A stretch of 23,433 nucleotides of DNA, from the NCBI RefSeq assembly GCF_025144725.1, contig NZ_JALXKS010000045.1, positions 1 to 23,433 of the forward strand, written 5' to 3'. This document shows, in pieces, positions 1-8,441 of this stretch. Source of the stretch: Brevibacterium sp. p3-SID960. GTDB lineage: Bacteria > Actinomycetota > Actinomycetes > Actinomycetales > Brevibacteriaceae. The translations under genes and the position numbers were made by a program. The notes under the pieces are model-generated. The model saw only the letters and a program-made list of their open reading frames with translations, made no database searches and was not told the origin of the DNA. Position 1 is the stretch's first letter; each line of letters starts with the position of its first letter.

Positions 1-399
1 GGCTGCCTGGCCGGCCCGCACCTCGGGCACGGTGGCGCCGGCGACGAGGACCTCATGCGGGTCATCGACCAGGGTCTGGGCCATTGCTGCGGCGACCTCC
101 GGGGCAGCAGCGGCCACGGAATCATCCGGGGCGGCCGCCTTCTCGATCGCCCCGGCCACCTCAGGGGTGATGAGCGCGTCGACGAAGCCCTCCGGACCGA
201 CATTCCAGCGCAGCGACTCGAGCATCGGCTCAGCGACATCCGCAGACAGGTCGGTCATGAGAGCTACGGCGATTCCAGCCGAACGCAGCCGCGTGATCGC
301 ATCCACGGCACCGGGCAGCGCGTGCGCCCGCAGCCGCTGCGCGCTGTCCGGACCGGTCGTGCTCGTTCCAACCATCCCGAGGACTGCCAGACGGATCAT
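1..399 (-). CDS. HAD-superfamily-like protein with degenerate catalytic motif, 5' part (3' end outside window)
   Basis: The first 133 codons of a minus-strand gene are visible; the rest lies beyond the left edge. The start is ATG at 399-397, preceded on its own strand by GAAGGGG about five bases upstream, so it has a good ribosome binding site. The translation begins MIRLAVLGMVGTS, which resembles motif I of HAD hydrolases, especially the phosphonatase-like group (LAVLDMAGT). The nucleophilic Asp position is Gly here. A motif II-like ALMTD segment follows, with flanking helices like those of that group. A late VLVAGATVPEVRAGQA stretch resembles the GDTxxDxxAG motif IV region, again without its acidic residues. 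The fold assignment is therefore plausible, but catalysis by the usual HAD mechanism looks unlikely. It is divergent from coaA and shares its upstream region. It could be a non-catalytic homologue or a decaying gene. The reading frame itself is intact as far as seen. Confidence 0.6.
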   Translation of the reverse strand, partial: MIRLAVLGMVGTSTTGPDSAQRLRAHALPGAVDAITRLRSAGIAVALMTDLSADVAEPMLESLRWNVGPEGFVDALITPEVAGAIEKAAAPDDSVAAAAPEVAAAMAQTLVDDPHEVLVAGATVPEVRAGQAA

Positions 400-444
400 C
401 CTCACCCCTTCGCACACCCGCTGCCTGCCGGAGAACATCACATG

Positions 445-450
445 AGTTTA
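445..450 (-). promoter_or_regulatory. possible -10 element of the HAD-like gene
   Basis: On the minus strand this hexamer reads TAAACT, which fits the TANNNT pattern. It would put a transcript start near 438 and a leader of about 40 bases before the ATG at 399. No convincing -35 is visible. Confidence 0.3.
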
Positions 451-451
451 A

Positions 452-484
452 CAGGGCACCCTGCCGGTATTGGCAGATCTGCCA
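452..484. promoter_or_regulatory. two adjacent palindromes between divergent genes, possible operator
   Basis: A perfect 14-base palindrome, TGGCAGATCTGCCA, lies at 471-484. A second inverted repeat, CAGGG-CA-CCCTG, lies at 452-463. Both sit in the short divergent region between the HAD-like gene and coaA, next to the putative minus-strand -10 at 445-450. Position and symmetry suit a dimeric repressor site. No regulator is known from the window, so the operator role is inference. Confidence 0.35.
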
Positions 485-538
485 GCCTCGCACCCGTCCA
501 TCCGAGGAACCGCCCCACAGCCCCCGTGGTACTCGTGC

Positions 539-544
539 GACAAT
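539..544 (+). promoter_or_regulatory. possible -10 element for leaderless coaA transcript
   Basis: GACAAT lies six bases before the ATG at 551, the spacing expected when transcription starts on the start codon itself. There is no Shine-Dalgarno motif before this ATG, and no clear -35 is visible. Confidence 0.3.
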
Positions 545-550
545 GTCGGC

Positions 551-1654
551 ATGATCTCAGGCACCCATGCCCCTGACGATGACGGCAGCACCCGGTTCGA
601 CAACTCCTCGACCGCAGCCAGCCCTGCCGGATCGTCCCTCGACGCCGAACGCGAACTCGCCGGCCTGACACCGGCGCGCGCCGGTGAGGCTGAGAGCGCC
701 GCCACTCCGTACTGGGAATTCGACCGCGCCTCTTGGTCGCTGCTGGCCGAGAACTCCGAACTGCCGCTGTCTGCTGCCGATGTCAACCGACTGCGCGGCC
801 TCGGCGACACCATCGACCTGACCGAGGTCGAGACGATCTACCTGCCGCTCTCACGCCTGCTCAACCTCTACGTCGCCGCCCGCGGCCAGAAGCACCAGCT
901 CACTCGCGAGTTCCTCGCCCCGCTGCGCGACACCGGCAAGGATCCCGCACCCAAGCGCACCCCGTTCGTGATCGGCGTCGCCGGCTCGGTCGCCGTCGGC
1001 AAGTCGACGACCGCTCGCGTGCTGCGTGAGCTCCTCGCCCGCTGGCCCTCGACCCCGCGCGTGGAGCTCATCACCACCGACGGATTCCTCTTCCCCAACG
1101 CCGAACTCGAACGCCGCGGACTCTCCGGCCGCAAAGGCTTCCCCGAGTCCTACGACCGGCGCGCCCTGCTGCGGTTCCTCTCGGCAGTCAAGTCAGGCGC
1201 TCCCGAGGTGCGGGCCCCGATCTACTCGCACCACACCTACGACATCGTCCCCGGAGCACAGGTCACCGTCCGCTCCCCCGACGTGCTCATCGTCGAGGGA
1301 CTCAACGTCCTGCAGCCTCCGCGCCCGCGCTTCGACGGCCGGGTCGGCATGTCCGTCAGCGACTACTTCGACTTCTCCGTCTTCGTCGACGCCAACACCG
1401 CAGATGTGCGCGACTGGTACATCCGCCGGTTCATGAAGCTCAAGGCCGGCGCCTTCCGCGACCCCGACTCCTACTTCCACCGCTTCTCCACGCTCGGCGA
1501 CGAGGAGGCTCGCTCGCTGGCCGGCGAGATCTGGGATTCGATCAACGCCCCGAACCTCGCCGAGAACGTGCTGCCCTCACGCGGCCGAGCCGACCTCGTC
1601 ATGCGCAAGGCCCGCGACCACTCGATCCGCCGCATCCGGATGCGCAAGCTCTGA
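551..1654 (+). CDS. coaA: pantothenate kinase type I (CoaA)
   Basis: Phosphorylates pantothenate with ATP, the first and usually rate-limiting step of coenzyme A synthesis, in the cytoplasm. From the ATG at 551 the protein has 367 residues. The P-loop [12 protein letters not shown] lies at about residues 142-153. It is followed by the family landmarks [26 protein letters not shown] and EGLNVLQ, and by the typical C-terminal [11 protein letters not shown]. The body aligns by memory with mycobacterial CoaA (about 312 residues). The first 50 or so residues (Asp/Ser/Ala-rich) are an extra, poorly conserved leader. An in-frame TTG at 470 would add 27 residues, but it lies inside the palindrome at 471-484 and has no ribosome binding site. 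A GACAAT hexamer ending at 544 would start transcription at or near the ATG, suggesting a leaderless message. The family assignment is certain; the exact start is less so. Confidence 0.95.
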   Translation: MISGTHAPDDDGSTRFDNSSTAASPAGSSLDAERELAGLTPARAGEAESAATPYWEFDRASWSLLAENSELPLSAADVNRLRGLGDTIDLTEVETIYLPLSRLLNLYVAARGQKHQLTREFLAPLRDTGKDPAPKRTPFVIGVAGSVAVGKSTTARVLRELLARWPSTPRVELITTDGFLFPNAELERRGLSGRKGFPESYDRRALLRFLSAVKSGAPEVRAPIYSHHTYDIVPGAQVTVRSPDVLIVEGLNVLQPPRPRFDGRVGMSVSDYFDFSVFVDANTADVRDWYIRRFMKLKAGAFRDPDSYFHRFSTLGDEEARSLAGEIWDSINAPNLAENVLPSRGRADLVMRKARDHSIRRIRMRKL

Positions 1655-1707
1655 GCTGAGCAGCCCCGCCGGGAACACGTGAGCGCCTCCCCGCAGTTGT
1701 ACCCACT

Positions 1708-1728
1708 GGGGTGCCGCCCCGGCACCCC
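1708..1728 (+). terminator. hairpin after coaA
   Basis: A perfect 9-bp stem, GGGGTGCCG / CGGCACCCC, closes a three-base loop. It lies 54 bases after the coaA stop and before the ribosome binding site of the next gene. There is no T-run, as is common for high-G+C actinobacterial terminators. It could equally be an attenuating structure in the leader of the exporter gene. Confidence 0.45.
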
Positions 1729-1778
1729 GCCGGCACCAGCGCACGCCCCTGCCCGGCCCGCACCCTTGAGGAGACTCC

Positions 1779-3659
1779 ATGACGACACCCTCTCCCCTGG
1801 CGCTCATGCACCGCACCATGGCGTCGCAGCGCCTGCACGGCCAGGGCTCACGCTCCGGCGGGCTCTCCGCTGACATCCTCAAGCGGATCTGGCGCTTCGC
1901 AGCCGGCCACCGCCACCTGCTCATCGGCTTCATCGTCCTGTCCGTCGTCATCTCCGCCATCGGCGTCATCACCCCGGTGCTCGCCGGCCTCGTCGTCAAC
2001 GCCATCACCGACACCCAGGACATCTCCGCGATCATCACGATCGCCCTCATCATGGCCGGCCTCGCCCTCGCCGATGCTGCACTCGGCCTGGCCAGTCGCT
2101 ACCTGTCCGCCCGTGCCGGCGAAGGGCTCATCTACGACCTGCGCACCGCCGTGTTCGACCATGTGCAGACGATGCCGATCGCCTTCTTCAACCGCACCCG
2201 CACCGGCGCGCTCGTCTCCCGCCTCAACACCGACGTCATCGGCGCCCAGCGCGCTTTCTCCAACACGCTTTCGGGCATCGTGTCGAACTTCGTCTCGGTG
2301 CTGCTGACCGTCGCGGTCATGGTGACGGTCTCCTGGCAGGTGACCGTCATCTCGATCCTGCTGCTGCCGATCTTCTTCATCCCCGCCCGCATGTTCGCCG
2401 GCCGGCTCGCCGCCCTCCAGCACGAGGCCGCTGACTACAACGCCGCGATGTCCACCCGCATGACCGAGCGTTTCGCCGCCGGCGGCGCCACCCTCGTCAA
2501 GCTCTTCGGCAGCCCCACCCGCGAATCCGAGCAGTTCGCCGCCCGGGCAGCGCGGGTGCGCGACATCGGCGTCAAGACCGCGATGCTGCAGACGAGCTTC
2601 GTCACCGCCCTCACCCTCGTCTCCGCTCTGGCACTCGCCCTCGTCTACGGCCTCGGCGGTGTCCAGGCCGTGCTCGGCACCCTCAACGCCGGCGCCGTCG
2701 TGACCCTCGCGATGCTGCTCACCCGCCTCTACGGCCCGCTCACCATGCTCGCCAACGCCCGCATGGACATCATGAGCGCTGTCGTGAGCTTCGAACGCGT
2801 CTTCGAAGTCCTCGACCTCAAGCCGATGATCGCCGAGACCGCGCACCCCCGCGCCCTGCCGGCCGGGCCCCTGCAGGTGGAGTTCGAGAACGTCTCGTTC
2901 ACGTATCCGTCCGCCGCCGAGGTGTCCCTTGCCAGCCTCGAAGAGGTCGCGATCCTCGATGAGCGCACCGATCACGAGGTGCTGCATGACCTCAGCTTCG
3001 AGATCTCACCCGGGCAGACGGTCGCCCTGGTCGGCAGCTCAGGTGCCGGGAAGTCGACGATCGCCTCGCTCGTCCCGCGCCTGTACGACGCCACCGCCGG
3101 CAGCGTGCGCATCGGCGGCGTCGACGTCCGCGATCTCAGCTTCGACGACCTCAAATCCGCTGTCGGCATGGTCACCCAGGACGGGCACCTGTTCCACGAG
3201 TCGATCCGCGACAACCTCCTCATCGTCAAGCCGGACGCAACTGAGGAGGAGCTGCGCTCAGCGACCTCCCGGGCCCGCCTCGATGCGGTGCTCGCCGAAC
3301 TGCCCGACGGCCTCGATACGATCATCGGCGAGCGCGGCTACCGGCTCTCCGGCGGCGAGCGCCAGCGGCTGACGATCGCCCGCCTGCTGCTGGCCGCCCC
3401 ACCGGTCGTGCTGCTCGACGAGGCCACCTCCGCACTCGACTCGACCTCGGAGGCCCACGTGCAGCATGCGCTGTCGGAGGCGATGAGCGGGCGCACCGCG
3501 CTTGTCATCGCCCACCGGCTGTCCACCGTGCGCGGGGCCGATGCGATCCTCGTCGTCGAAGACGGCCGGATCGTCGAACGCGGCACGCACAGCCAGCTGC
3601 TGGCAGCCGACGGCCGCTACGCGGAGCTCTACCGCACCCAGTTCGCCGACCAGGAATGA
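1779..3659 (+). CDS. ABC exporter, fused membrane and ATPase domains (multidrug/lipid type)
   Basis: A 626-residue half-transporter expected to work as a dimer in the cytoplasmic membrane, exporting a hydrophobic or drug-like substrate driven by ATP. ATG at 1779 follows GAGGAG at good spacing. About six membrane segments span residues 45-330, including the exporter-type coupling region around FFNRTRTGALVSRL. The ATPase domain follows: Walker A GSSGAGKST at 419-427, signature LSGGE at 523-527, Walker B VVLLDEAT at about 543-550 with the catalytic Glu at 548, and the H-loop AHRLST near the end. All catalytic residues are present. Between FTYPS and the strand before Walker A there is an insertion (AAEVSLASLEEVAILDE...), which I recall from actinobacterial members of this subgroup. 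The partner may be itself, as no second half-transporter is adjacent. The substrate cannot be told from sequence. Confidence 0.9.
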   Translation: MTTPSPLALMHRTMASQRLHGQGSRSGGLSADILKRIWRFAAGHRHLLIGFIVLSVVISAIGVITPVLAGLVVNAITDTQDISAIITIALIMAGLALADAALGLASRYLSARAGEGLIYDLRTAVFDHVQTMPIAFFNRTRTGALVSRLNTDVIGAQRAFSNTLSGIVSNFVSVLLTVAVMVTVSWQVTVISILLLPIFFIPARMFAGRLAALQHEAADYNAAMSTRMTERFAAGGATLVKLFGSPTRESEQFAARAARVRDIGVKTAMLQTSFVTALTLVSALALALVYGLGGVQAVLGTLNAGAVVTLAMLLTRLYGPLTMLANARMDIMSAVVSFERVFEVLDLKPMIAETAHPRALPAGPLQVEFENVSFTYPSAAEVSLASLEEVAILDERTDHEVLHDLSFEISPGQTVALVGSSGAGKSTIASLVPRLYDATAGSVRIGGVDVRDLSFDDLKSAVGMVTQDGHLFHESIRDNLLIVKPDATEEELRSATSRARLDAVLAELPDGLDTIIGERGYRLSGGERQRLTIARLLLAAPPVVLLDEATSALDSTSEAHVQHALSEAMSGRTALVIAHRLSTVRGADAILVVEDGRIVERGTHSQLLAADGRYAELYRTQFADQE

Positions 3660-3906
3660 GACATGAGCGCCGAGACCGCCAGCGCGGGCAGCTCCATCGC
3701 CAGCCAGGAGTAAGCGCAGGTCAGGAGCGGTCTGACGCGAGGAATGAGCGCAGGCCACCGGGCAGCTACGACAACTTCACTCAGTCGTCTTTGAGGGTTC
3801 ACACGGAAAATGCACAGGTGATCGAGGCTGGAGGTTGCGGCTGTGCACAGTCGGGTTCGACAGTGCCGCCGCTGCACTTCTCCGCCAATCGATTCGAAGG
3901 ATCACC
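3660..3906. other. intergenic region between exporter and wall-protein gene
   Basis: No convincing gene is seen. A 16-codon frame from the ATG at 3663 to the TAA at 3711-3713 has AGGA upstream, but no recognisable product. A small imperfect hairpin around GTCAG...CTGAC (about 3720-3743) could end the exporter transcript. The stretch from about 3770 to 3830 is less G+C-rich than its surroundings and is the likely promoter area for the next gene, but no clear -35/-10 pair could be assigned. Confidence 0.3.
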
Positions 3907-6900
3907 GTGCGCTCCGACTTGCCGCAGCATTCTCTCCCTGACACCGACTCCGCGCATCTGCGCCGCATCCTCGCGGCCCTCATCACCGCGCTTCTCGTGT
4001 GCGCCCCGGCGCTCCTGCCCTCCTCAGCTTTCCAGCTCACCGCTGCGGCAGCACCGACCGACGATCAGCTCGGCGCCGACGGCTCGGTGCTGCGCGACGC
4101 CACCACCGAACGGGTGGCACCCGGCCTCGACCTGACGAACTTCTCCCGCTTGGAGGACAAGGGGTGGACGAATGCCAATGTGCTCACCGCAGACCTCACG
4201 ACCCCGTCGCTGAGCATGGATGTCGCCAACCCCGGTGATGTCACCTCGCGGGCGACGGTCACTGAGCTCATGAGTGAGGACACCGCTGTCGCTGCGGTCA
4301 ACGGCTCCTTCTTCGACATCAACTACTCTGATGCCCCGATCTACTCGGTCGTCGGCCAGGACGGCATGCAGGTCGGCACCAGCCAGCCGAAGCCGGCACT
4401 CACCATCGACGGCGTCACTGCTGCGATCCGCGAACTGTCGGTCACCGGCACTGCGGAGTTCGGCGGCAAGGCCCATGAGCTTGCCGGACTCAACAACCCG
4501 GACCTCGATCCCGACAGCATCGGCGTCTACACCTCCCAATGGGGCGACTACACCCTCGACCGGCCGGTCGGCGGCCCCAATGCCGTCGCCGAGCAGGTCG
4601 CTCGGGCCACCATCGTCGACTCCGAGGTCGTCGAGGCCAGCGGCCTGACCGATACCGCCGGCGAGATGGACGCCCCCGAGGGCGGGCAGGTGCTGCTCGG
4701 CCGTGACGCCGGCGCCGAGGCGGTCGCTGAGCTGGAGGTCGGCGACACTGTCACCATCGACGTCGGCCCCGCTGTCGACGGTGCACCCGGCAGCCTCGAC
4801 CTCGGCCTGGCTGGCTCCGACCAGATCCTCACCGACGGCACCGTCCCGGACCTCCCGCACGCTCTCGCCACCGCTGAGCACCCGCGCACCGCCGTGGGAA
4901 TCAGCAAGGACGGCAGCGAGCTGTTCGTCCTCACCGTCGACGGCCGCAGCGCCGAATCCCGCGGCATGACACTCATGGAGACCGGCCAGCTGCTGGCCGA
5001 TATGGGTGCCCACAACGCCCTCAACCTCGACGGCGGCGGTTCGACGACGATGGCCGCCCGGGCTGCCGGCACCGAGCGCCCGATCGTGCACAACAACCCT
5101 TCCGATGGTGAGGAGCGCGAAGTCGTCAACGCCCTCGTCTTCCACTCCAGCGCCCCGCGCGAACAGCTCAGCGATGTGCAGATCAACACCGCCCTCGACG
5201 ACGCTGGGGCCGTGCTCACCGGCACCCAGCGCACCCTGACCGGCACCGGCCTGGGTGCCAACCTCGAACCCATCACCACTGACGGCGAGTTCAGCGCCAA
5301 CGGCAGCGTCACCCTGACCGAATCCACCGGCGACCAGGCCGTCGTCACCGGCGACGCGCGCGGGCGCGCCGATGTCACCTATGCAGCCGGCCCGCATACC
5401 GCCGCCCAGCAGCTGCGGGTGCTCGGCGAACCGGCCGGCCTCATCGTGAGCGAACGAGCCATCAACCTCACCGAGGATCAGCCGCAGGGAGTCGTGACCG
5501 TCAGCGGCTTCGACGCCGACGGCCACCGCGCCCCGATCGAGACCGCCGACATCGAGGTCACCGCGCCAGACGGCATCACGGTCGAACCGGCCGGGCTCGC
5601 AGAACTGGCGATCACTGCTGAGGCCGGTGCCGCCTCGGGCCCGGTGGAGATCACCGTCGGGGAAGTCTCCACGCAGGTAGCCGTCACCGTCGGCACCGAG
5701 GAGCAGACTGTCATCGATCTCGGAGATGAGACCCTCTTCACCGACGATGCCGCCCGCGCCGCCGGTTCCTTCGGCTCCGCCGAGGGCCGGGAGGAGGGCA
5801 CACGCGGCATGCGCCTGCAGTACGACTTCACCACCTCGACCGCCACCCGCGGCTACTACCTCGTGGCCAAGGAACCCGTCGAGATCGACGGCACCACTCT
5901 CGCCTTCGAGATGGACGTCAAGGGCGATGCCACCGGTGCGTGGCCGCGCCTGCAGGTCACCGCCGCTGACGGCACCGTGACGAATCTCGACGGTGAGCAC
6001 ATCACCTTCGATGACTGGAAGCGGATCCGCTTCAGCGTGCCGGAGGGCCTGGCCCAGCCGCTGAGCTTCGGGCGCATCCGGATGATGGAGACCCGCCCGG
6101 GCGAGAGCTACAGCGGCGACATCACCGTCGCTGACCTCACCGCCGTCGTGGCTCCGCCGGCCGAGGCCGCCCCGAATGCCGTCGTCCACGACCCTGGCCT
6201 GCTCGCCTATGGCGACACCACCGAGCGACCGCAGCAGATCGCGGTGATGAGCGATTCGCAGTTCGTCGCCGCCGACCCCGACAGCCAGAACGCCCAGGGC
6301 GCCCGCCGCACGCTCAAGGAGATCCGCGAAAGCGGCCCGGACCTGCTTGTCATCAACGGTGACTTCGTCGATGAGGCCAGTCCAGAGGACTTCGAGCTCG
6401 CCCAGACAATCCTCGATGAGGAATGGGATCCGGCGATCCCCTACGTCTACGTGCCCGGCAACCACGAGGTCATGGGCGGGGAGATCGCGAACTTCGAAGA
6501 GGCCTTCGGCGCCACTCAGACCGAACGCACCCTGGGCCGGACGAAGCTGTTGACGTACAACACGGCGACCGGATCGCTCAAAGACGCAGGCCTCAACCAG
6601 CTGCAGTCGCTGGAGAGCTCACTCGATGAGCTGTCCGAAAGCGATGACCTGACCGGCGCGGTGCTGTTCTTCCACCACCCGCCGCAGGATCCGCTGCCCA
6701 CCCAGAACAGCAAGCTCAACGATCCGCGAGAGGCCAAGGAGCTCGAACGGCTGCTCGGCGAGTTCCGCTCCGAGACCGGGAAGTCGGTGGCCGTCGTCAA
6801 CGCCCACGTCGGTGTGTTCCACGGCTCCGCAGTCGACGGCGTCAGCTACCTCATCAACGGCAACTCCGGCAAGAGCCCTGCCGGTGCCCCCAGCCAGGGC

Positions 6901-7788
6901 GGCTTCACCGGATGGACGATGCTCGGCGTGCAGCCCGGCAAGGGCCAGCTGGGTGAGAACCCGAGCCCGGCCGACCGTGCCGCCTGGATGGCTGCTGAGA
7001 CTCGCCCGTGGGTCGACGAGATCTCCGTTGAAGGTCCGACAGCAATGGTCCCGGGCCAGACCGACCAGGTGAGCGCGAGCTTCGACCAAGACGGCCGCAC
7101 CCTCGACGTCAAGTGGCCGGTCACCTCCCAGTGGGGCGGCGCGAATGTCGTCGTCGACACCAGTGACGCGCCCGCCGCTGCCGATGCCGATGGAGCTGCT
7201 GCCGGTGACCCTGTCGAAGCCGCCGCCGAGGTGGTGCGGGTGAATCCGCGCACCGGTGAGCTGACGGCCCTGGCACCGGGCACCGCTGAGCTGAACGTCA
7301 CCGTCAACGGACGCGTCGGCACGCTGGAGATCACCGTCGCCGGTGACGAGGACGAGCAGCCCAGCCCGGACCCGACCGAGGAGCCGACGGACGGGCCGAC
7401 TGACACCCCGTCGGACGAGCCGTCTGAGCAGCCGAGCGAGGACCCGAGTGAGGATCCGAGTGAGACTCCTTCCGAGGAACCGACGGATGGGCCGTCCGAG
7501 GACCCGAGTGAGGAACCGGGAGACGACCCGACCAGTCCGGAGGACGAGCGCGACGACTCCGAACGCAACGACGAGTCCGGCCGCGACGACGACTCCGAAC
7601 GCGACGACGACTCCGAACGCGATGACGACTCCGAACGCGATGACGACGCGCAGAGCAAGGACCGTAAGGACCGTCACGGTGATCCGCTGCCGCGAACCGG
7701 TGCGCAGCTCATCGGCTATGCCGGGCTGGCCGCACTGCTCATCGGCGCCGGCGGAGTGGCGGTCGGCCTGAGCCGACGACGCCGCTGA
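3907..7788 (+). CDS. secreted LPxTG wall protein: NAGPA-type phosphodiester glycosidase plus calcineurin-like phosphoesterase
   Basis: A 1293-residue exported protein, probably anchored to peptidoglycan by sortase. GTG at 3907 follows AAGGA at ideal spacing; an in-frame TTG at 3835 lacks one. Order: signal peptide (about 1-43, ending near AAAA); NAGPA/DUF2233 phosphodiester glycosidase domain with NGSFFDIN near 132, LDGGGSTTM at 374-382 and the NxPSDGEEREVVNAL end; Ig-like and beta-sandwich regions to about 755; calcineurin-like metallophosphoesterase domain with MSDSQF at about 781, NGDF, GNHE at about 851, FHHPP and NAHVGVFH; a Big_2-like domain; a Pro/Ser/Glu/Asp-rich spacer with tandem repeats; LPRTG at 1261-1265, a hydrophobic helix and an RRRR tail. 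The usual DxH of the phosphoesterase is DSQ and the usual GHxH is AHVGVFH, so its metal site is non-standard. Known NAGPA-domain enzymes remove sugars linked through phosphodiesters. The substrate here is unknown; a wall or capsular glycan is inference. Confidence 0.9.
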   Translation: MRSDLPQHSLPDTDSAHLRRILAALITALLVCAPALLPSSAFQLTAAAAPTDDQLGADGSVLRDATTERVAPGLDLTNFSRLEDKGWTNANVLTADLTTPSLSMDVANPGDVTSRATVTELMSEDTAVAAVNGSFFDINYSDAPIYSVVGQDGMQVGTSQPKPALTIDGVTAAIRELSVTGTAEFGGKAHELAGLNNPDLDPDSIGVYTSQWGDYTLDRPVGGPNAVAEQVARATIVDSEVVEASGLTDTAGEMDAPEGGQVLLGRDAGAEAVAELEVGDTVTIDVGPAVDGAPGSLDLGLAGSDQILTDGTVPDLPHALATAEHPRTAVGISKDGSELFVLTVDGRSAESRGMTLMETGQLLADMGAHNALNLDGGGSTTMAARAAGTERPIVHNNPSDGEEREVVNALVFHSSAPREQLSDVQINTALDDAGAVLTGTQRTLTGTGLGANLEPITTDGEFSANGSVTLTESTGDQAVVTGDARGRADVTYAAGPHTAAQQLRVLGEPAGLIVSERAINLTEDQPQGVVTVSGFDADGHRAPIETADIEVTAPDGITVEPAGLAELAITAEAGAASGPVEITVGEVSTQVAVTVGTEEQTVIDLGDETLFTDDAARAAGSFGSAEGREEGTRGMRLQYDFTTSTATRGYYLVAKEPVEIDGTTLAFEMDVKGDATGAWPRLQVTAADGTVTNLDGEHITFDDWKRIRFSVPEGLAQPLSFGRIRMMETRPGESYSGDITVADLTAVVAPPAEAAPNAVVHDPGLLAYGDTTERPQQIAVMSDSQFVAADPDSQNAQGARRTLKEIRESGPDLLVINGDFVDEASPEDFELAQTILDEEWDPAIPYVYVPGNHEVMGGEIANFEEAFGATQTERTLGRTKLLTYNTATGSLKDAGLNQLQSLESSLDELSESDDLTGAVLFFHHPPQDPLPTQNSKLNDPREAKELERLLGEFRSETGKSVAVVNAHVGVFHGSAVDGVSYLINGNSGKSPAGAPSQGGFTGWTMLGVQPGKGQLGENPSPADRAAWMAAETRPWVDEISVEGPTAMVPGQTDQVSASFDQDGRTLDVKWPVTSQWGGANVVVDTSDAPAAADADGAAAGDPVEAAAEVVRVNPRTGELTALAPGTAELNVTVNGRVGTLEITVAGDEDEQPSPDPTEEPTDGPTDTPSDEPSEQPSEDPSEDPSETPSEEPTDGPSEDPSEEPGDDPTSPEDERDDSERNDESGRDDDSERDDDSERDDDSERDDDAQSKDRKDRHGDPLPRTGAQLIGYAGLAALLIGAGGVAVGLSRRRR
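7582..7647 (+). repeat. 18-bp tandem repeat coding for the charged stalk
   Basis: Three full copies (7582-7599, 7600-7617, 7618-7635) and a partial fourth of an 18-base unit encode repeated RDDDSE. They sit in the spacer just before the LPRTG anchor. The preceding 7370-7540 stretch encodes degenerate PSE/PTD repeats. Such repeats can change copy number and so stalk length. Confidence 0.85.
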
Positions 7789-7790
7789 GT

Positions 7791-7862
7791 CCGAGACGCA
7801 CTGCTGGTCGGCACTGGTTGAGGGAACCCCGTGCCGGCCAGCAGTGTCAGCGGCCGTCTCGG
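7791..7862. terminator. strong bidirectional terminator with nested inverted repeat
   Basis: A 16-bp stem pairs 7799-7814 with 7831-7846 (one G-T wobble) around a 16-base loop. An outer 8-bp pair, CCGAGACG at 7791-7798 and CGTCTCGG at 7855-7862, encloses it with an 8-base bulge. It fills the gap between two convergent genes ending at 7788 and 7870, so it probably stops transcription from both sides. Confidence 0.75.
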
Positions 7863-7869
7863 GAGCGGA

Positions 7870-8388
7870 TCAGCGCACGTGCCGCTGGCGCGGGCCGAGC
7901 GGAAGCCGGGCGATGATCGCGAAGAGGATTCCGGCGGGAATGCAGATGAGCAGCAGTGAGATGAACACGTACAGCGCCGAAGGCATCCACACGACGCTGA
8001 CCATGTAGACGATGACGGGGAAAGCCAGCGCTAGGAACAGCGCGGTGATGAGCGTGCCCTTGAGATCGGCGATCGGCTTCTTCCAGCGCACTGCGCCGAT
8101 CGCGAAGTTCGCCAGCGCCGCGACCATGCCCAGCAGCAGGAATGAGCTCATCAGCTCGCCGAAGATCCACGCGAGTCCACCGGCTGGCCGGCTTGCCTGC
8201 ACCGCAGCCGAGGCGCCGGTCACCAGCAGTGTGACGAGCGCTGTCGAGCCGGCGGCGAGGACACCGGCACGCACCGGCCGGCTCTCGACGTTGAGCAGGG
8301 GCAAGCGCCGGGGCGCGCCGGAAGCGTGAGCACGGCCATTGCGGCCGGGCTGATCCGCTGACGCAGAATCAGGAGGGGTGGGTGCCAT
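7870..8388 (-). CDS. hypothetical four-helix membrane protein
   Basis: 172 residues, not recognised. The first 35 residues are a hydrophilic Pro/Ser/Arg-rich cytoplasmic tail. About four membrane helices follow (roughly 38-62, 68-96, 108-133 and 136-160), with a basic loop containing RWKKPIADLK between helices 2 and 3 and a basic C-terminus RLPLGPRQRHVR. No catalytic motif is visible. ATG at 8388-8386 has only a close AGGG on its own strand, while TATACC lies about eight bases upstream, so the message may be leaderless. Codon use and length look like a real actinobacterial gene. It is convergent with the wall-protein gene and divergent from the pseudogene region, so context gives no function. 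Confidence 0.75.
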   Translation of the reverse strand: MAPTPPDSASADQPGRNGRAHASGAPRRLPLLNVESRPVRAGVLAAGSTALVTLLVTGASAAVQASRPAGGLAWIFGELMSSFLLLGMVAALANFAIGAVRWKKPIADLKGTLITALFLALAFPVIVYMVSVVWMPSALYVFISLLLICIPAGILFAIIARLPLGPRQRHVR

Positions 8389-8396
8389 ATCCCTAC

Positions 8397-8402
8397 GGTA
8401 TA
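8397..8402 (-). promoter_or_regulatory. possible -10 element of the four-helix membrane protein
   Basis: The minus strand reads TATACC, eight bases before the ATG at 8388. This spacing is compatible with leaderless transcription. No -35 could be assigned. Confidence 0.3.
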
Positions 8403-8441
8403 ACGCTCGCGCGCTCTCCCGAGTCCGGACATCACTGCGCA

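Noticed and set aside
470..550. 27-residue upstream extension of CoaA from TTG at 470.
   Set aside because: No ribosome binding site, lies within the palindrome and probable promoter, and is unlike known CoaA N-termini; the ATG at 551 is preferred.
3663..3713. 16-codon open frame with an AGGA ribosome-binding-site-like motif after the exporter.
   Set aside because: Very short, no recognisable product, low-complexity Ser/Ala composition; not enough to call a gene.
4024..6465. Very long minus-strand open frame opposite the wall protein.
   Set aside because: It mirrors the codon bias of the plus-strand gene, which has a signal peptide, two enzyme domains and an LPxTG anchor; the minus-strand product has no recognisable domain.
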